Part shown: piece by piece, positions 63,217 to 63,350 of the stretch | Position numbering within the stretch: the stretch's first letter is position 1 | Layout of the letters: every line of letters begins with the position of its first letter | DNA from: Burkholderiaceae bacterium | GTDB lineage: Bacteria > Pseudomonadota > Gammaproteobacteria > Burkholderiales > Burkholderiaceae_D | Length of the DNA: 63,350 nucleotides | Direction of reading: 5' to 3' | Assembly (NCBI GenBank): GCA_031291325.1 | Contig: JARLJG010000072.1 | Location: 1-63,350, forward strand | Program-made: the position numbers and the translations under genes | The notes under the pieces: generated by a model | Database searches by the model: none | What the model was told of the DNA's origin: nothing | What the model saw: only the letters and a program-made list of their open reading frames with translations

Positions 63217-63350
63217 GAGCCTGTTTACGATCTCTTCAATAGCAGAGCCAAAAACGCCAATGAAACAAACTGCAAGCTGGTATTGAGCTTTCGTTCGCAG
63301 TTTTTCCATAACCGCCGACATTTTTCGAGCCATGCGAAAGAACGCTCTAC
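63215..63350 (-). mobile_element. IS5-like insertion sequence, end only
   Basis: The outer end begins near the bases GAGCCTGTTTACG (63217-63229), typical of terminal inverted repeats of the IS5/IS427 group. The transposase stop lies 10 nt inside this end. The element continues past the window, so size, second repeat and target duplication cannot be seen. Confidence 0.75.
63225..63350 (-). CDS. IS5-family transposase, C-terminal 41 residues (partial)
   Basis: The visible end reads VERSFAWLEKCRRLWKNCER, then KLNTSLQFVSLAFLALLLKRS and stop. This is the usual DDE transposase C-terminus of the IS427 group, including the E of the catalytic triad region (VERSFAWL). The N-terminal part lies outside the window. 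Confidence 0.88.
   Translation of the reverse strand, partial: VERSFAWLEKCRRLWKNCERKLNTSLQFVSLAFLALLLKRS

Noticed and set aside
1-63350. CRISPR array or prophage
   Set aside because: No regularly spaced repeats, no cas genes and no phage structural genes were seen.

Overview
The window looks like a chromosome segment of a beta-proteobacterium of the Burkholderiales, probably Oxalobacteraceae. The basis is gene order (yicC-gmk-rpoZ-spoT; alaA-hom-thrC), a Porin_4-type porin, a DUF1631 protein, the high G+C coding style and the two-gene ArnA. The family-level call is my inference. Most of the window is ordinary core genome, with accessory material at tRNA-Ser and in the last 2.5 kb.

Layout. 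1-2.9 kb: an SDR/acyl-CoA carboxylase operon, with a promoter that carries an inverted-repeat operator in its spacer. 3-12.2 kb: small exported or membrane proteins, an S46 dipeptidyl-peptidase, a Crp/Fnr regulator, a DUF2892 protein behind a near-consensus FNR box, a VOC protein, a polysaccharide deacetylase and a SEC-C/TPR/sulfotransferase protein. 12.5-16.8 kb: a DUF1631 protein with a Gly-rich insert, and an AIM24 protein. 17.3-23.8 kb: an acetate-uptake and signalling block (yjcH-actP, a cNMP/CBS/DUF294 protein, a PAS/degenerate-kinase protein fused to a DnaQ-type exonuclease, and a response regulator reduced to 45 codons). 24.9 kb: porin. 26.3-27.6 kb: RhuM-family gene beside tRNA-Ser(UGA). 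27.7-36.8 kb: hemW, rdgB, rph, a PP2C phosphatase, a Ser/Thr kinase, yicC, gmk, rpoZ and spoT. 37.5-41.1 kb: a TonB-dependent receptor translationally coupled to a Tat-exported glycerophosphodiesterase. 42-44.6 kb: phoH-type gene and bcp, with a strong small-RNA candidate and a second large hairpin between them. 44.7-51.9 kb: arn operon for L-Ara4N modification of lipid A, in order DUF498-arnT-arnB-arnC-formyltransferase-dehydrogenase-arnD. 52.2-60.8 kb: alaA, hom and thrC, with threonine catabolism (kbl, SDR-type threonine dehydrogenase, divergent XRE/cupin regulator) lying between hom and thrC.

60.9-63.35 kb is visibly more A+T-rich. It holds a tightly overlapping three-gene operon (HNH nuclease, unknown protein, nucleotidyltransferase), an orphan AbrB-type gene, and a lipid A 3-O-deacylase gene (pagL) whose start has been removed by an IS5-like element that runs off the window.

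Leads most worth a second look: the HNH/unknown/nucleotidyltransferase operon as a possible defence module; the internally deleted response regulator next to the kinase-exonuclease fusion; the small RNA between bcp and phoH; and the IS-broken pagL beside an intact arn pathway.
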